NCBI GenBank assembly: GCA_003164335.1
Contig: PLTF01000029.1
Location: forward strand, 1 to 60,182
Reading direction: 5' to 3'
Origin: Fibrobacterota bacterium
GTDB lineage: Bacteria > Fibrobacterota > Chitinivibrionia > Chitinivibrionales > Chitinispirillaceae
DNA: 60,182 bases
The notes below the pieces were generated by a model. It was not told the DNA's origin. It did no database searches and was given only the letters and a program-made list of their open reading frames with translations. The position numbers were made by a program, and so were the translations under genes. Each line of letters begins with the position of its first letter. The first letter of the stretch is position 1. Of the stretch, positions 1 through 10,142 are shown in pieces.

Positions 1-22
1 AAAATGTACTGATTGTCCGTAA

Positions 23-232
23 AAAATATGGCACGAACCCAAAGCCAGTTCTGAAATAAATAAAATTCCTACCGCCATTACCAGCCGTACCTTCGCAATC
101 ATCAGCCAAAAACAGGCACGGGGAAGTTACAATGTTGCCCTGAAGAGCCTTCGGCTTGCCAGTGGTCTCTACCTCATGCAGTTCAAGGCTGGGGAAACTA
201 CACAACGAATTCCTGTGATATTAGGGAAGTAA
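23..232 (+). pseudogene. 3' end of a secreted protein with T9SS-type sorting domain
   Basis: The last 70 or so codons, ending TAA at 230-232, read as a Por/T9SS C-terminal sorting domain: a beta-rich segment with the pattern G-Y-x-V-A-L, then ASGLYLMQFKAGE and a short basic end (ILGK). In known systems this domain directs export across the outer membrane and is cleaved off. The same frame has a stop at 20-22, so either the gene is broken or a frameshift lies just inside the window. The passenger domain is not visible. A hairpin follows at 243-275. Confidence 0.6.
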
Positions 233-242
233 AAGATCGGTT

Positions 243-275
243 GCGGAGGTCGGTTTAATAATAATCGGCCTCCGC
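243..275. terminator. Hairpin, possible bidirectional terminator
   Basis: GCGGAGG at 243-249 pairs with CCTCCGC at 269-275 around an AT-rich loop. It lies 10 bases after the stop of the T9SS-tail fragment. There is no clear U-run after it, so termination is an inference from position. Confidence 0.4.
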
Positions 276-412
276 GATTCCGCATAGGTTTCAAGGACGC
301 TATGTTCGCTACAGGTTACCCTTCGCCTGTTGCAGGGACTGTTTCGTGACGGGTGGATCGAGGTCGAGAAGTTCCCTGAATCATCATGGGAGATCTCCCG
401 GTAGCGGGAGGA

Positions 413-926
413 TTAGCTGAGGTAAAAAGAAGATAAAGGTGAGCAGGTCGAATGAATCGAAAACGATGAGAGCAAGATAGCTACCATAGCGCTGTCTGAG
501 CCGTTGCAGTATTTGATGTCGCCCGGCTTGGTACCGATCCAGCCGGATTGCCTCCAGGTGCCGCTGTTCCAGTCGCCACGCTAATAACGGTTATTGTTGA
601 TGGAGAAGTAAGCGACGAAGCGCTAGCATTCAAGGTCGGAGGAACTTTCATGCTGGTCTGATCACCCATGCCGCCGTTGCAGGTAATGGTGAAGTTACTT
701 TGAGCAGAGGTAGCCAGTCCGCCGACAGCCCCCCGCCGTTCACGCATGCCGCACAAAAAGTAGCAATGCCTCCGGCAGCATTCGAGGCCACCTCATTTCG
801 AGAGGTGGTGATATAATTCAAATACAAAGGGATTGCCGTCGCTGCCAGAATCGAAACAATGACCGCAACAACGACGACTTCCACAAGAGTAAAACCATCG
901 CTCATTTTATGAAAATATCTTGCCAT
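413..926 (-). pseudogene. Type IV pilin-like protein, frameshifted
   Basis: Reading on the minus strand from ATG 926 (GGAGG seven bases upstream), the product has a prepilin leader, the G^FTLVEVVVVAVIVSILAAT cleavage/methylation site and hydrophobic helix, then a Cys-containing segment (FCAACVNGG). The reading frame then moves twice. A second frame carries SAQSNFTITCNGG and a third carries GTWRQSGWIGTKPGDIKY, which resembles late motifs of FCB pilins, and ends at 413-415. The first shift falls near a run of six G at about 730-735. Two shifts in one short gene suggest a pseudogene, although sequencing error at homopolymers cannot be excluded. Its role would have been a type IV pilus or type II secretion pseudopilus subunit. 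Confidence 0.7.
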
Positions 927-1008
927 CAAAACCTCCTTCATGATCTATAACATATCAAAATCGGATGGCAAATAATTTTACCCTAAGCTTTAGAATTATG
1001 CAACGGGA

Positions 1009-1215
1009 AAAAGTTTATGTAAAAGACTTCCGCCATGGACGGCGGGAGGCGGCCGCAGGCTACCACCTGTGTCTTTAGGACCGTTCCGGCGTCCAGGTGC
1101 GGCGGCGTGCAGGTATGCGGTGCCGTCCGCGCCGGTCGGCATGGTCAGCGTTGAGCCCAGCGGGTCGGGTCGGTCCGGACGATCCCTCAGAGATATCTGC
1201 CTGTATCGACGGTCC
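1009..1215 (-). repeat. Dispersed repeat family A, copy 1
   Basis: This GC-rich segment matches, in reverse complement, the sequence around 56620-56760: the parts around a GGACGGCACCGCAT-like block, a CACCTGGACGCCGGAAC block and a CCGCCGTCCATGGCGG block occur in the same order. Short open frames through it are not convincing genes. It lies between the pilin pseudogene and the first gene of the integrative element. Confidence 0.7.
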
Positions 1216-1310
1216 AAAGGCCTTTAAAGGTTATTTTCCAAACGAGGTGGTCTTTTTATATTTTATACTCTTGATTTTGATGAAATAACGGAACAGGCTA
1301 TCTTAAAACC

Positions 1311-2717
1311 ATGACCAATCCTGAACAAATAGACCTTTGGCGAAGCTCCCCGTCTGAACATCAAAGGCTGGAATTCAAGGAAGCGAAAAAGGGATTTGAC
1401 AACCGCAGGCTGTTTAAATATTGTGTGGCTTTAGCCAATGAGGGCGGGGGACAACTCATTCTCGGCATTGCCGACGCGCCCCCTCGACCGGTAGTGGGGA
1501 CTTCGGCGTTTAAGAATCCCATAGAAATGGCGGAGATACTTTTCCAGGCATTGGGTTTCCGCGTAGACATAGAGGAAGTTTACCACCCGGCCGGAAGGGT
1601 TGTGGTGTTCCATATCCCTTCCCGCCCACGGGGAACTGCCTATCATCTTGAAGGCGCGTATTTGATGCGGGCGGGCGAACAGCTTGTACCAATGAGCGAA
1701 GACCAGTTGCGCAGAATTTTTGCTGAAGGCGAGCCGAATTGGCTTGAAGAACCTTCTATTCATGGGATTGATGCCCAGAGAGTTATTGATCTTCTTGATA
1801 CGCAGTCGTTCTTCGAACTGATCAAACTTCCTTACCCGACTGAACGAACAGGTGTTATAGAACGCTTCATTCAGGAACGCCTTATCGACCGCGAGGGCGA
1901 CCTTTATTCCATACGCCGTTTGTGCGCCCTTCTTTTGGCAAAGCGACTGGAAGATTTTGCTGAACTCGCCCGTAAAGCTCCGCGTGTTGTGGTATATAGC
2001 GGCAATTCAAAGCTTGAAACCAAGCTCGATCAGGTAGGGGCCAAGGGATATGCGGTCGGCTTTCAGGGACTGATCAGGTTTATTATGAATCAGCTTCCGC
2101 AAAATGAGGTTATTGTGGATGCGCTCAGAAAAGAAGTCAAACTGGTCCCTGAAATCACGATACGCGAGCTTGTTGCCAATGCGCTTATCCACCAGGATTT
2201 AATGATGAGCGGCGTTTCGGTAATGATAGAAGTCTATTCGAACAGGATTGAGATTTCAAATCCGGGCGAACCGGTTGTTCCCGTTGAAAGATTTATTGAT
2301 GGATATCAATCCAGGAATGAGCGGCTTGCAAATCTCATGCGGAGAATGGGAATTTGTGAGGAAAAAAGCAGCGGTATCGACAAAGTCATAAATGCCGCCG
2401 AGGTTTTCCAACTGCCGGCGCCGTATTTTAACGCAGGCCATCAGAGGACCATAGCGATATTATACGGCCCCAAGAATTTCGATGATATGGACCGTGACGA
2501 CCGCATCCGTGCATGCTATCAGCATTGCGCCCTAAAATGGGTTATGTCCGAGCGAATGACGAACCAAAGCCTGCGAGAAAGATTCCGCTTACCCGAAAGA
2601 AAAAGTGCCATTATTTCGCAAATTATTTCGGCAACTATAGAATCCGGCTCAATAAAACAGGACGAGGCAGTCGGGCTTTCAAGGAAATTCGCCCGCTACC
2701 TGCCATTCTGGGCTTGA
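1311..2717 (+). CDS. AlbA_2/Schlafen-type ATP-binding transcriptional regulator
   Basis: A 468-residue protein. The N-terminus holds an AlbA_2 (divergent AAA_4, Schlafen-like) domain, seen as HQRLEFKEAKKG and then ALANEGGGQLILGIAD at about residues 18-55. The middle contains an HATPase_c_4-like segment (ITIRELVANALIHQD, then IEISNPGEP, about 283-325). The C-terminal 60 residues look like a winged helix. Members of this family are DNA- or RNA-binding regulators that are common in mobile elements and defence islands. It is the first intact gene at the left of the island and stands apart from the helicase operon. Its partner or operator is not visible. Confidence 0.85.
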   Translation: MTNPEQIDLWRSSPSEHQRLEFKEAKKGFDNRRLFKYCVALANEGGGQLILGIADAPPRPVVGTSAFKNPIEMAEILFQALGFRVDIEEVYHPAGRVVVFHIPSRPRGTAYHLEGAYLMRAGEQLVPMSEDQLRRIFAEGEPNWLEEPSIHGIDAQRVIDLLDTQSFFELIKLPYPTERTGVIERFIQERLIDREGDLYSIRRLCALLLAKRLEDFAELARKAPRVVVYSGNSKLETKLDQVGAKGYAVGFQGLIRFIMNQLPQNEVIVDALRKEVKLVPEITIRELVANALIHQDLMMSGVSVMIEVYSNRIEISNPGEPVVPVERFIDGYQSRNERLANLMRRMGICEEKSSGIDKVINAAEVFQLPAPYFNAGHQRTIAILYGPKNFDDMDRDDRIRACYQHCALKWVMSERMTNQSLRERFRLPERKSAIISQIISATIESGSIKQDEAVGLSRKFARYLPFWA

Positions 2718-2846
2718 TTTTTATTTAAGCCTATGGGCGCCCGGAAGATGACCGGTTATTATAACTCATTGATATTAATTGTGATGCTTATTTAAGCGTA
2801 TGCCTGCAAGGGATGTGGATGCAGAAATAATAGATCATCCAATATA

Positions 2847-3266
2847 TTGAACCTTATGGCTGAACAACCTTTGGAAGATATCCCGCAGCATAGCCGGATC
2901 AGGCGCACGCCCATCGAACGCGCCGAACTGGCCCGGATGATCGAGGCCCTATCCGCCAAGGGGTATAGCCAGGCAGAAATCGCCGAGGAGTTGAACGTCA
3001 GCATCGGAACCGTGAACCGGTATGTCCGCCCCCTCATCAAACGGATGGAAGATGAAACCTGCGCTATTATCGATAACGAGTTCAAAAAAATGCTGATCAA
3101 AATCGATCTGCTGGAGCGGAGATATTACGAAGGATGGGAAGCATCCCAAGAAACCAGTTCCGGAAACCCGCGGTTCTTAAGCGGCATGCTCAGGTGCATC
3201 AATTGGCGCTGCGAGATGCTCGGCCTCTATAAATCGAGAAGCAGGACCAAATTTTCGATATGCTGA
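2847..3266 (+). CDS. HTH protein resembling a phage small terminase, probably frameshifted
   Basis: A 139-residue protein with a resolvase/TerS-type helix-turn-helix (YSQAEIAEELNVSIGTVNRYV, about residues 50-70), then a helical region ending in RCEMLGLYKS, a pattern often seen at the end of the core of phage small-terminase-like proteins. The annotated stop is at 3264-3266, but in the -1 frame the next 120 bases stay open and look coding (EKQDQIFDMLKISS, then GPIAELNNACLN) to a stop at 3386-3388. A frameshift near 3232-3240 therefore probably truncated a 180-residue protein. It could be a TerS-like DNA binder or a plain regulator. Confidence 0.55.
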   Translation: MNLMAEQPLEDIPQHSRIRRTPIERAELARMIEALSAKGYSQAEIAEELNVSIGTVNRYVRPLIKRMEDETCAIIDNEFKKMLIKIDLLERRYYEGWEASQETSSGNPRFLSGMLRCINWRCEMLGLYKSRSRTKFSIC

Positions 3267-3443
3267 AAATCAGTTCCGTGAAGATGGGACCGATTGCGGA
3301 ACTCAATAACGCCTGCTTGAACAGAACCGGCGCACATGGACCTCTTTCCAGCCGCCCCTTTCTTGGTCTTTACAATCTAACCTACTGAAATTATATTGAT
3401 TACTCCTGATAGAATCACCACTATTTAGGAGAAATAGGCTGCC

Positions 3444-6400
3444 ATGCCCCGCATTTTCGATAATATCGAACTTGAGCTTTTACCTGCCCTTCAGGAAACA
3501 TTGCCCCTATCGAACAAATCCGATTTCTGCATCGGCTATTTCAATCTTCGCGGATGGAGGCTGATCGATGGTTACCTTGATCATTTCAAGGGTGGCGCGG
3601 ATAACATCTGCCGAGTGCTTATCGGCATGCAAAGGCTCTCGCAGGAAGATATCAATACTCTTTACAGCATCGTTGAAGGAGAGCCGGTAAGTCAGGGCAA
3701 GAGCGAACCGCTCAAGAAAAGGATTGCCGAGGCGTTCAGGGAACAGCTCGCCTCAGGTGCGCCGAATAATCAGGATGAAACGGGATTGCGTCGGCTTGCA
3801 GCGCAAATCAGGGCTAAAAAGGTCGCGGTCAAACTGTTTTTCAGGCATACGCTACATGCGAAACTCTATCTGCTTTATCGCCACGACCCGAATAATCCCA
3901 TAATCGGCTTCCTCGGCAGCAGCAATCTGACGCTTTCAGGCCTGAAAGATGGAGGCGAATTGAACATAGATGTTCTCGATCATGATGCCGCCCGAAAGCT
4001 TGAAAAATGGTTCAATGACCGCTGGAATGATCGATTCTGCGTGGATATTTCCGAAATGCTTGCGAGCATCATTGAAACCAGCTGGGCGCGTGAGCAGAAA
4101 ATACCCCCGTTTCATATCTATATGAAAATTGTTTATCACCTTTCGCAGGATGCCATTGCCGGGGTAAGCGAATTTAAGGTGCCGCGCGATTTTCTTGATA
4201 ATCCCGATCAAAAACTTTTTGCTTTCCAGACAATTGCTGTTCAGATCGCCGCCCGCTACCTCTATAAGAGGAATGGCGTGCTGATCGGTGATGTTGTCGG
4301 TCTTGGAAAAACGCTGATGGCCTCGGCGGTCTGCCGGATTTTTCAGGATGTTTATCATACGGAAACGCTGATACTCTGCCCGAAGAACCTGAAAAAGATG
4401 TGGAAGAATTACATGCGTACCTACCGGATGCTCGGCGATATAATTTCGACCAGCGAAATTAAAGCTGACTTTGCCAAAAAGACGCCCCGCTATCGGGTCG
4501 TTCTGGTTGATGAAAGCCATAACTTCAGGAATAGCGAGGGAAAGAGGTACAAGGCTATTCAGGAGTATATTGCCAAGAACGACAGCCGGTGCATTCTTCT
4601 CTCTGCAACGCCGTACAATAAGACCTATCTCGATCTTTCCGGGCAATTGCGACTATTTATACCGGAAGATAAAAATCTTGGGATCAGGCCGGAACGAAAA
4701 ATCAAGGAAGTCGGGGAGCTGCAATTCGAGGGTGAACATCAATGCAAGCCCCATTCAATCGCCGCGTTTGAAAAAAGCGGTTATGCCGATGATTGGCGGG
4801 ATTTGATGCGGCTTTATATGATTCGCAGAACTCGCAGTTTCATCCTGGAATACTATACGCTTACCGAAGAGGGGACAGGAAGGAAATACCTTCTTCTGGC
4901 CGATGGCGAAAAATCCTACTTCCCAACCCGCATTCCGAAAACCATAAAATTCAATATTGATGAAAAGGATCCAAATGATCCTTATGCCCGTCTTTTCTCT
5001 CCTGCTGTTGTGAATACCATCAACGGCCTCGAACTGCCGCGATATGGGTTAGGAAACTATGAAGAGCCTCGGGAAAAAACAAAACCGAATCATGCCGAAG
5101 AAAAACTGTTGAATGATTTATCGACTGCCGGCAAGAGGCTCATGGGCTATTGCAGGACAAATCTTTTCAAACGGCTAGAAAGCGGCGGCCCGACCTTCAT
5201 TCAATCCATCGAACGCCATGTTCTCAGGAATTTTGTCTTCGTCTATGCTATAGAAAACGGCAAGGAGGTTCCGCTTGGAACACAGGATGCCGAAATGCTC
5301 GACAGCAGGATCAATGATCAGGATGATAATTCGCTAAGCTCGGAATTGTTCGATCTTGAATCGGAAGGCGGCGATATATGCGCCGAAAAAAAGGAACAAC
5401 TCCTAACGGAGGACGATTTCCGTAAACGCGCAGAGATAGTTTACAAAGAATATAAGGGGCAATATAAGAACCGGTTTGAATGGCTTCGTGCCAACCTCTT
5501 CGAATCGAATCTGCTTCAGAGCCTTCTCACCGATGCCCGTGCACTTCTGAAACTTCATAAATCATTTGGCGTGTGGAAGCAGGAAAATGACGCAAAACTC
5601 AATGCCCTTCATGAATTGATCACGGTAACGCATAAAAACGATAAAATACTGATATTTACCCAGTTTGCCGATACGGTCGATTATCTTGTCTCTGCGCTCG
5701 AATTGCGCGGCGTAGCCGACCTCGAAGGAGTTACCGGACATTCGGAAGATCCGACTATGATGGCCTGGCGGTTCAGCCCGGTCAGCAACGAAAAAAAATC
5801 GATTGCATCGGATGATTATATTTCAGCGGATGATGAGCTGCGGGTACTCGTGACTACCGATGTCCTCAGCGAAGGACAGAATCTTCAGGATTGCAATATT
5901 GTCGTGAATTTTGATCTGCCCTGGGCGATAATCCGCCTCATCCAGCGGGCAGGGCGCGTCGATCGTATCGGGCAGCTATCCGAACAGATATGGTGCTATT
6001 CTTTCCTGCCTGCAACGGGCATAGAAAAACTCATCAATCTTCGCGGGCGAGTCCGCCAGCGGTTGCATGAAAATGCCCAGGTGGTAGGAGCCGACGAGTC
6101 CTTTTTCGAAGATTTCGAGGAGCAGAAAATTCTGGACCTTTACCATGAGAAATCCGGAATCCTTGATGAGGAAAAGGACGACGACAACGACCCGACCTCC
6201 ATGGCATTCCAGATATGGAAGAACGCGCTTGAAAAGGATAAATCTTTGCTTCGCATCGTACAGGATCTGCCGAATGTCGCATTCTCCGCCAAAGCGTATA
6301 AACAGGCTCCAACGAATCCCGAAGGTGTTATCGTTTACATGAAGACCGGCGAAGGCAACGACGCTCTCGTGCGGATAGGGAAAGATGGGTCTATAGCATC

Positions 6401-6866
6401 GGAATCGGCTTCGAATATCCTTGAAGCTGCAAAGTGTGCGCCGAATACCCCGGCATTGGAACGCGATGAAAAGCACCACGAGTTGGTATCTATTGCCGCC
6501 AAGCATGCCCTGTCAAGTGAAAAATCAGTCGGTGGTAACCTCGGCAGCCGGCGCGGAGCGCGTTACCGAACTTATGAGCAGCTCAAGGAGTATCTACGCA
6601 CCCTGGGCGATAAACGCGATCTTTTTATAAGCGAAGAATTTATGAATAAACTTGAACGCGTTATCGATGAAATACACCGAAACCGTTTAACCAACGAATC
6701 TATAGATATCCTGAATCAGGCATTGAAAACCAGTATTTCCGATAATGATCTTGCCACGCTCGTCATCCGGTTCAAGGATGAGGAACGACTTACCGAAAAG
6801 GCTGATGAAACCGGCTCCCATCAGGCACAAATCATCTGCTCCATGGGCTTGATTGCGAAACTGTAA
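3444..6866 (+). CDS. SNF2-family helicase with N-terminal phospholipase D-like domain
   Basis: A 1140-residue protein. The N-terminal part contains one PLD (HKD) motif, H138-x-K140, followed by GFLGSSNLTLSGL. An SNF2/superfamily 2 motor follows: Walker A GDVVGLGKT (K289), DESH box at 356-359, LLSATPYN (S387), FTQFADT in motif IV, and QRAGRVDRIGQ from residue 834 in motif VI. All core ATPase motifs are intact. PLD-SNF2 fusions accompany methylases in restriction-like phage defence systems, where the motor translocates on DNA and the PLD domain may act as a nuclease. The gene starts an operon; the methylase begins 12 bases after its stop. Confidence 0.9.
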   Translation: MPRIFDNIELELLPALQETLPLSNKSDFCIGYFNLRGWRLIDGYLDHFKGGADNICRVLIGMQRLSQEDINTLYSIVEGEPVSQGKSEPLKKRIAEAFREQLASGAPNNQDETGLRRLAAQIRAKKVAVKLFFRHTLHAKLYLLYRHDPNNPIIGFLGSSNLTLSGLKDGGELNIDVLDHDAARKLEKWFNDRWNDRFCVDISEMLASIIETSWAREQKIPPFHIYMKIVYHLSQDAIAGVSEFKVPRDFLDNPDQKLFAFQTIAVQIAARYLYKRNGVLIGDVVGLGKTLMASAVCRIFQDVYHTETLILCPKNLKKMWKNYMRTYRMLGDIISTSEIKADFAKKTPRYRVVLVDESHNFRNSEGKRYKAIQEYIAKNDSRCILLSATPYNKTYLDLSGQLRLFIPEDKNLGIRPERKIKEVGELQFEGEHQCKPHSIAAFEKSGYADDWRDLMRLYMIRRTRSFILEYYTLTEEGTGRKYLLLADGEKSYFPTRIPKTIKFNIDEKDPNDPYARLFSPAVVNTINGLELPRYGLGNYEEPREKTKPNHAEEKLLNDLSTAGKRLMGYCRTNLFKRLESGGPTFIQSIERHVLRNFVFVYAIENGKEVPLGTQDAEMLDSRINDQDDNSLSSELFDLESEGGDICAEKKEQLLTEDDFRKRAEIVYKEYKGQYKNRFEWLRANLFESNLLQSLLTDARALLKLHKSFGVWKQENDAKLNALHELITVTHKNDKILIFTQFADTVDYLVSALELRGVADLEGVTGHSEDPTMMAWRFSPVSNEKKSIASDDYISADDELRVLVTTDVLSEGQNLQDCNIVVNFDLPWAIIRLIQRAGRVDRIGQLSEQIWCYSFLPATGIEKLINLRGRVRQRLHENAQVVGADESFFEDFEEQKILDLYHEKSGILDEEKDDDNDPTSMAFQIWKNALEKDKSLLRIVQDLPNVAFSAKAYKQAPTNPEGVIVYMKTGEGNDALVRIGKDGSIASESASNILEAAKCAPNTPALERDEKHHELVSIAAKHALSSEKSVGGNLGSRRGARYRTYEQLKEYLRTLGDKRDLFISEEFMNKLERVIDEIHRNRLTNESIDILNQALKTSISDNDLATLVIRFKDEERLTEKADETGSHQAQIICSMGLIAKL

Positions 6867-6878
6867 GGAGATTGTTTT

Positions 6879-9800
6879 ATGGCTTTAAATAAGGAACGTG
6901 CGCGCAAATGTCTGAAAAATTTTGCATTCAAAGAGCTTTTTATCGAAGAACTCGGCTGGGACCCGTATGAAGCGCGGCCGCTTCATGTCTCTATCGACGG
7001 CTCAAATTATTCATTGACCGGCCTTGTCGAGAAGCGCGGCATGGTGGTATTTCAGTGCTCTCCTGACAAGCGGGGCGCAATTCCTGATTCGGCCGTCCGC
7101 CGAAAGATTGATAATCAGGTCAGGAAATCGTCGGTAGAGCATATCGTCATCTATGCCGATGCCGCAAAGACTCGCCAGAAGTGGCAATGGCTGAGGCGTG
7201 AAAAGGGGAAACCGCTTGCATCTCGCGAGCATGAGTTTACCCTCTCTCAATCCGGTGAAGCATTGTTGCAGAAACTTTCCCATCTCGAAATAGGCATCGA
7301 GGAAGAGAGCGATATCACCATCTTCGGGGTCGTTTCTCGGGCTAAAAGCGCCTTTGATGTCGATAGGGTTACAAAGAAATTCTATGAGCGGTTCAAAAAA
7401 GAGCATGCCGTTTTTCTCAAATTCATTAAAGGCATTACCGGGCAGGCCGACCGCGAATGGTATGCATCGCTCATGCTCAACAGGCTCATGTTCTGCTACT
7501 TCATCCAGAAAAAATGCTTTCTTGATGGGGACGATAACTATCTCCGAAACCGTCTTGAAATGGTACAGAAGAAAAAGGGAAAGGATAAATTCCTCAATTT
7601 CTACCGGCATTTTCTCCTCAGGCTCTTTCATGATGGGCTCGGAAACCGAGAACATTCTCGCGAGCTCGATGAGCTTATCGGCAGGGTGCCCTACCTCAAT
7701 GGCGGGTTTTTCGATGTCCATAAGCTGGAAGAGCAATACCCGGAGATTGAAATATCAGACAGCGCTTTCGAAAATGTTTTCGATTTCTTTGATGATTTTC
7801 ATTGGCATCTCGATGACCGCCCGTTGCATAAAGATAATGAGATCAACCCGGATGTTCTGGGGTATATCTTCGAGAAGTACATTAATCAGAAACAGATGGG
7901 CGCCTACTATACGAAGGAAGATATTACCGGCTACATAAGCAAAAACACGATTATCCCCTGGCTATTCGATGCAGCAAAGAAGAGGTGCGCGATAGCATTT
8001 CAACCGGCATCGAGCCTGTGGAGGTTGCTGAAAAACAATCCGGATCATTACCTTTATCCCGCAATGCGGAGAGGGGTTATTGCCGATACAGAAGACGTCA
8101 CTGCCGGTCGTGCATCAAGGCCCGGTGAAATAATCCCGCTTCCGAAGCAGATTGAGGCAGGTGTAAAAGAGGTTTCAAAACGGGGGAACTGGAACACGCC
8201 ATGCAGCGACGGCTATGGACTGCCGACCGAAATCTGGAGGGAACATGTCGCGCGGCGCGAACGCTGCCTGGAAATCCGGAATAAAATGCAGGGTGGCGAA
8301 ATCTCTGCGATCAACGATCTCATCACTTATAATCTCGACATAGTCCAATTCGCCGAGGATGCAATTCATAATTGCGAAGGTCCGGAGCTTTTACGGGCAT
8401 TCTATGACGGAATCACTTCGATTAGCATTCTCGACCCTACCTGCGGATCGGGCGCGTTCCTCTTTGCCGCGCTCAACATCCTTGAAGAGCTCTATGCTGC
8501 CTGTCTTCAGAGGATGAAGAATTTTGTTGAAGATGCAGACCAGCTTGACCCTGGTAATAAGAAATATCCTGATTTCCGAAAACATCTTGATGAAATGGCG
8601 AAACATCCGGGCGACTACTTCATTTATAAAACCATCATTATCAACAATCTGTTCGGTGTGGATATCATGGAGGAAGCCGTAGAAATCTGCAAACTTCGGC
8701 TCTTTCTCAAGCTCGTCGCTCAGGTCGATACTGCCGGGCAAATTGAACCGCTGCCGGATATCGACTTCAATATCAGAGCGGGGAATACACTGGTGGGATA
8801 CGCCTCTGTTGAGAACTTCAAAAACCAATCATTGTCAAACGCTTTCGTCTCGGAAAAAGAATATGATTCGATTATTGAAGAGGCAGAGAAAATCGGCATG
8901 GCGTTCGAGAACTTTAAATCCGACCAGCTTGAAGACCGGGGGCATGAAAGCCACCATAAGGCGAAGAAACGGCTCAATGAAGAACTTGAAAAGCTGAATA
9001 ACCGCCTTAATCGGTTTCTTGCGGTGTCATATCTTGGATCGGATTTTTCAGATACGAAATTCAGTGGCTGGGGAAAAACGCACCAGCCGTTCCATTGGTT
9101 TGTAGAGTTCTATGAGAAAATGCATCGAGGCGGTTTTGATGTGGTGATAGGGAATCCACCCTATGTTAAAACAGCTAAAATAGATTATTCATTTAACGAG
9201 CAAGGTTATAAGTCCCTTGCCGGTCGCAATATATATAGCCTCGTTATTGAGCGGTCATATTGTATCGGTTCAGGCAAATCTTATATGGGCATGATTACAC
9301 CGGTCAGCATTTGTTCAGGCTATGGTTTTACAGAAATAATGGATTTATTATTTACTAAAAAAGCCTGGTTATCTTCTTTTTCAAATCGTCCTGGAAAATT
9401 GTTTGATGGCGTTGAACAAAGATTAACTGTTTTTATATCTTCTCGAATTGAACAACCGTGCCTCACATCGCCATATCAGCATTGGTATTCCGAAGAAAGA
9501 AGTACATTATTTGATAGATTATCATTTGTAGAAGCTCCAAAATTGGGTTTGATTCCTTTGAAAACGGGTTTGCCGATAGCCAATAATATTCTTCTAAAGA
9601 TTATTGGGGCAAAAAGAAGCATTCAATTAATTCAGGGAAATAGTGGAGAATGTTGGTTCCATGATGGGCCAACATATTGGATAAGAAGCCTGCCATTTTA
9701 CCCTTCCGGGAATGCAAGTGCTAACTCATCACATTATCATTGCATAAAGGGAAATTGTTTGGATTCTGCATATCTTATTACTTCGATTATAGCGTCATCA

Positions 9801-10142
9801 ACTTTTTACCTATATTATAAAGCAATGAGTAATTGCAGGGATTTCGGCAATGAGAACATTAATGCTTTCCGAATAAATGACAATCCTCCGGACTTCTCTA
9901 CAATAGTTAAAGAGTATAAAAAGCGATTGAAATCAACATCTGTGAAATGCTCTCGTACGTATCCATCAGGCGATATCGAATATGATGAATATTACCCTGC
10001 AAAAGCAAAGGATATTATTGATCAGATCGATATGCTTCTCGCCAAGCATTACGGTTTCACCGCTGAAGAGCTCGATTTTATTATCAACTATGATATCAAG
10101 TATCGTATGGGGGATGAGCTGGAAGGGAGTGCTGAAGAATGA
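6879..10142 (+). CDS. Eco57I-type N6-adenine DNA methyltransferase
   Basis: A 1087-residue protein preceded by AAGGAGA. It has the hallmarks of a gamma-type adenine methylase: QMGAYYTKEDITGYI at about residue 338, SAM motif I DPTCGSG from residue 519, and catalytic motif IV NPPY at 759-762. The long N-terminal and C-terminal extensions resemble type IIG and BREX PglX-like enzymes, with the specificity domain after NPPY. The segment encoding the likely target-recognition domain (about 9170-9960) is clearly AT-richer than the rest of the gene, and the last 150 bases return to the GC-rich style. The stop overlaps the RT start (ATGA at 10139-10142). Inferred role: host DNA protection paired with the upstream helicase. 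Confidence 0.9.
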   Translation: MALNKERARKCLKNFAFKELFIEELGWDPYEARPLHVSIDGSNYSLTGLVEKRGMVVFQCSPDKRGAIPDSAVRRKIDNQVRKSSVEHIVIYADAAKTRQKWQWLRREKGKPLASREHEFTLSQSGEALLQKLSHLEIGIEEESDITIFGVVSRAKSAFDVDRVTKKFYERFKKEHAVFLKFIKGITGQADREWYASLMLNRLMFCYFIQKKCFLDGDDNYLRNRLEMVQKKKGKDKFLNFYRHFLLRLFHDGLGNREHSRELDELIGRVPYLNGGFFDVHKLEEQYPEIEISDSAFENVFDFFDDFHWHLDDRPLHKDNEINPDVLGYIFEKYINQKQMGAYYTKEDITGYISKNTIIPWLFDAAKKRCAIAFQPASSLWRLLKNNPDHYLYPAMRRGVIADTEDVTAGRASRPGEIIPLPKQIEAGVKEVSKRGNWNTPCSDGYGLPTEIWREHVARRERCLEIRNKMQGGEISAINDLITYNLDIVQFAEDAIHNCEGPELLRAFYDGITSISILDPTCGSGAFLFAALNILEELYAACLQRMKNFVEDADQLDPGNKKYPDFRKHLDEMAKHPGDYFIYKTIIINNLFGVDIMEEAVEICKLRLFLKLVAQVDTAGQIEPLPDIDFNIRAGNTLVGYASVENFKNQSLSNAFVSEKEYDSIIEEAEKIGMAFENFKSDQLEDRGHESHHKAKKRLNEELEKLNNRLNRFLAVSYLGSDFSDTKFSGWGKTHQPFHWFVEFYEKMHRGGFDVVIGNPPYVKTAKIDYSFNEQGYKSLAGRNIYSLVIERSYCIGSGKSYMGMITPVSICSGYGFTEIMDLLFTKKAWLSSFSNRPGKLFDGVEQRLTVFISSRIEQPCLTSPYQHWYSEERSTLFDRLSFVEAPKLGLIPLKTGLPIANNILLKIIGAKRSIQLIQGNSGECWFHDGPTYWIRSLPFYPSGNASANSSHYHCIKGNCLDSAYLITSIIASSTFYLYYKAMSNCRDFGNENINAFRINDNPPDFSTIVKEYKKRLKSTSVKCSRTYPSGDIEYDEYYPAKAKDIIDQIDMLLAKHYGFTAEELDFIINYDIKYRMGDELEGSAEE

